DNA of 64,000 bases from Nodosilinea sp. FACHB-131 (lineage in GTDB: Bacteria > Cyanobacteriota > Cyanobacteriia > Phormidesmidales > Phormidesmidaceae). Both the position numbers and the translations under genes were made by a program. The stretch covers positions 186,001 to 250,000 of the forward strand of contig NZ_JACJOF010000004.1 of assembly GCF_014695395.1 (NCBI RefSeq), written 5' to 3'. Positions 63,300 to 64,000 of the stretch are shown here, piece after piece. The notes under the pieces are model-generated. The model was not told where the DNA came from. It worked only from the letters and a program-made list of their open reading frames with translations, and did not search any database. How positions within the stretch are numbered: position 1 is the stretch's first letter; each line of letters starts with the position of its first letter.

Positions 63300-64000
63300 C
63301 TAGATGAGGGAGGGGAGCACTAGCGGCTTAATTTTCCCAAGGGTCTGGCTCATGGCCCCATGAATCTGGCCGTTGGTGGCCAACAGCCGCCCCGACATCA
63401 CATCCAGGGGCGAGCCATCGTAGGCAGTCACCTGGCCCCCAGCTTCCTGCACGATCGCAATCCCAGCGGCAATATCCCAGGGCGACAGCCCTCGCTCCCA
63501 ATAGCCATCTAGGCGGCCACAGGCGACGTAGGCGAGGTCAATGGCGGCGGACCCCCCGCGGCGCACCCCCTGGGTGAGATGGGTGAAGTGGCAAAATTCG
63601 GCATAGTTATTGTCGGGAGTTTCACGGCGATCGTAGGCAAATCCGGTTACCAGCAGACTTTGAGACAGCTGATCCGTGGTCGATACTCGAATCGGGCTGC
63701 GGTTGAGGGTAGCCCCTAAGCCCTTAGCCGCGCGAAAGAGATCGCAGTGGATTGGGTTATAAACTACCCCAAGCACCGGCTCTCCCTCGGCCAGCAGCCC
63801 AATGGACACCGCACAGAATGGGTACTGGTGGGTATAGTTGGTGGTGCCGTCGAGGGGGTCTATGGCCCATAGAAGACCGGTCCCTCGCTCTCTAATTACC
63901 CCAGACTCTTCAGCTAAGATGCCGTGGTCAGCGGGGAGGTGTCGCTCAAGTACGGCCATAACGGCCGCCTCTGCGCTGCGATCGGCTTCGGTGACCAAAT
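63300..64000 (-). CDS. Inositol monophosphatase family protein, N-terminus outside the window
   Basis: A Mg-dependent phosphatase of the IMPase/FBPase/HisN superfamily. About 233 residues are present; the frame is open at the right edge, with the start beyond 64000. Metal-site motifs: LAEESG near the start of the fragment, WAIDPLDGTTNYTHQYPF (the DPLDGTxN signature) and the C-terminal SPWDIAAGIAIVQEAGG. The substrate could be inositol phosphate, histidinol phosphate or others; the gene is upstream of hisZ but the spacing (140 bp to the J/TPR gene) does not prove a histidine role. No other features were found between 63160 and 63299. Confidence 0.9.
   Translation of the reverse strand, partial: LVTEADRSAEAAVMAVLERHLPADHGILAEESGVIRERGTGLLWAIDPLDGTTNYTHQYPFCAVSIGLLAEGEPVLGVVYNPIHCDLFRAAKGLGATLNRSPIRVSTTDQLSQSLLVTGFAYDRRETPDNNYAEFCHFTHLTQGVRRGGSAAIDLAYVACGRLDGYWERGLSPWDIAAGIAIVQEAGGQVTAYDGSPLDVMSGRLLATNGQIHGAMSQTLGKIKPLVLPSLI

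Overview
The window is chromosomal DNA from a cyanobacterium of fairly high GC content. Evidence seen in the sequence: photosystem I subunit PsaM, a CP12 protein, carboxysomal-type carbonic anhydrase CcaA, carotene hydroxylase CrtR, flavodiiron protein Flv1, the ClpR/ClpP3 pair, MenF/MenD, and frequent HIP1 octamers (GCGATCGC). A leptolyngbyoid or Nodosilinea-like filamentous lineage is my inference from gene content and GC; I cannot prove it without a search. No tRNA, rRNA, CRISPR array, prophage or insertion sequence was seen. Gene density is high and most genes are housekeeping or cyanobacteria-specific.

Layout. 1-8 kb: RNase R/II-type nuclease (runs off the left edge), a 0.5 kb non-coding stretch, phoU, psaM, pyruvate kinase, crtR, aroH, sppA. 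8-20 kb: a DMT exporter, a peptidoglycan-binding/HEAT protein with a glycosyltransferase, a J-domain protein downstream of clpR-clpP3, CsbD, a GT2 glycosyltransferase, an ABC exporter, a diguanylate cyclase and an EF-hand protein. 20-28 kb: a 21-bp periodic repeat, gamma-glutamylcyclotransferase-like gene, trpB, a decayed DUF29 gene, RNase D-like nuclease, a cysteine-free CP12, an RRM protein, two exported or membrane proteins of unknown role, ccaA and a lipoprotein. 28-35.7 kb: a type I secretion pair (an ABC exporter with a cNMP-like N-terminus and a degenerate C39 domain, plus an HlyD adaptor), a LysR regulator, a nucleotidyltransferase and a GFA zinc protein. 35.7-45 kb: fibrillin-like protein, hisA, fabI, a serine hydrolase, a large CPBP-protease fusion, an acidic internal-repeat protein, radC, DUF1824. 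45-54 kb: an AMIN/TrbI-like cell-envelope protein with 34-residue tandem repeats, COP23-like protein, a membrane protein, an alpha/beta hydrolase that has lost triad residues, a WG-repeat lipoprotein, a DnaQ-type exonuclease and a WecG/TagA glycosyltransferase. 54-64 kb: flv1, menF-menD, and a leftward run of IMPase, J/TPR protein, hisZ, ferredoxin and histidine kinase.

Functional links. MenF and MenD are adjacent and feed phylloquinone synthesis for photosystem I. CcaA, CP12 and a CbbR-like LysR regulator bear on carbon fixation. ClpR and ClpP3 form one protease core. The two glycosyltransferases, ABC exporter, type I secretion pair, WecG-family enzyme and several exported proteins suggest substantial investment in surface polymers and secretion.

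The items most worth a second look are the cysteine-free CP12, the repeat protein at 42609, the CPBP fusion at 39794, the modified HlyB-like exporter, the degenerate hydrolase at 49452, and an 18-bp intergenic motif occurring exactly at two sites and partly at a third. I found no clear defence or mobile system.
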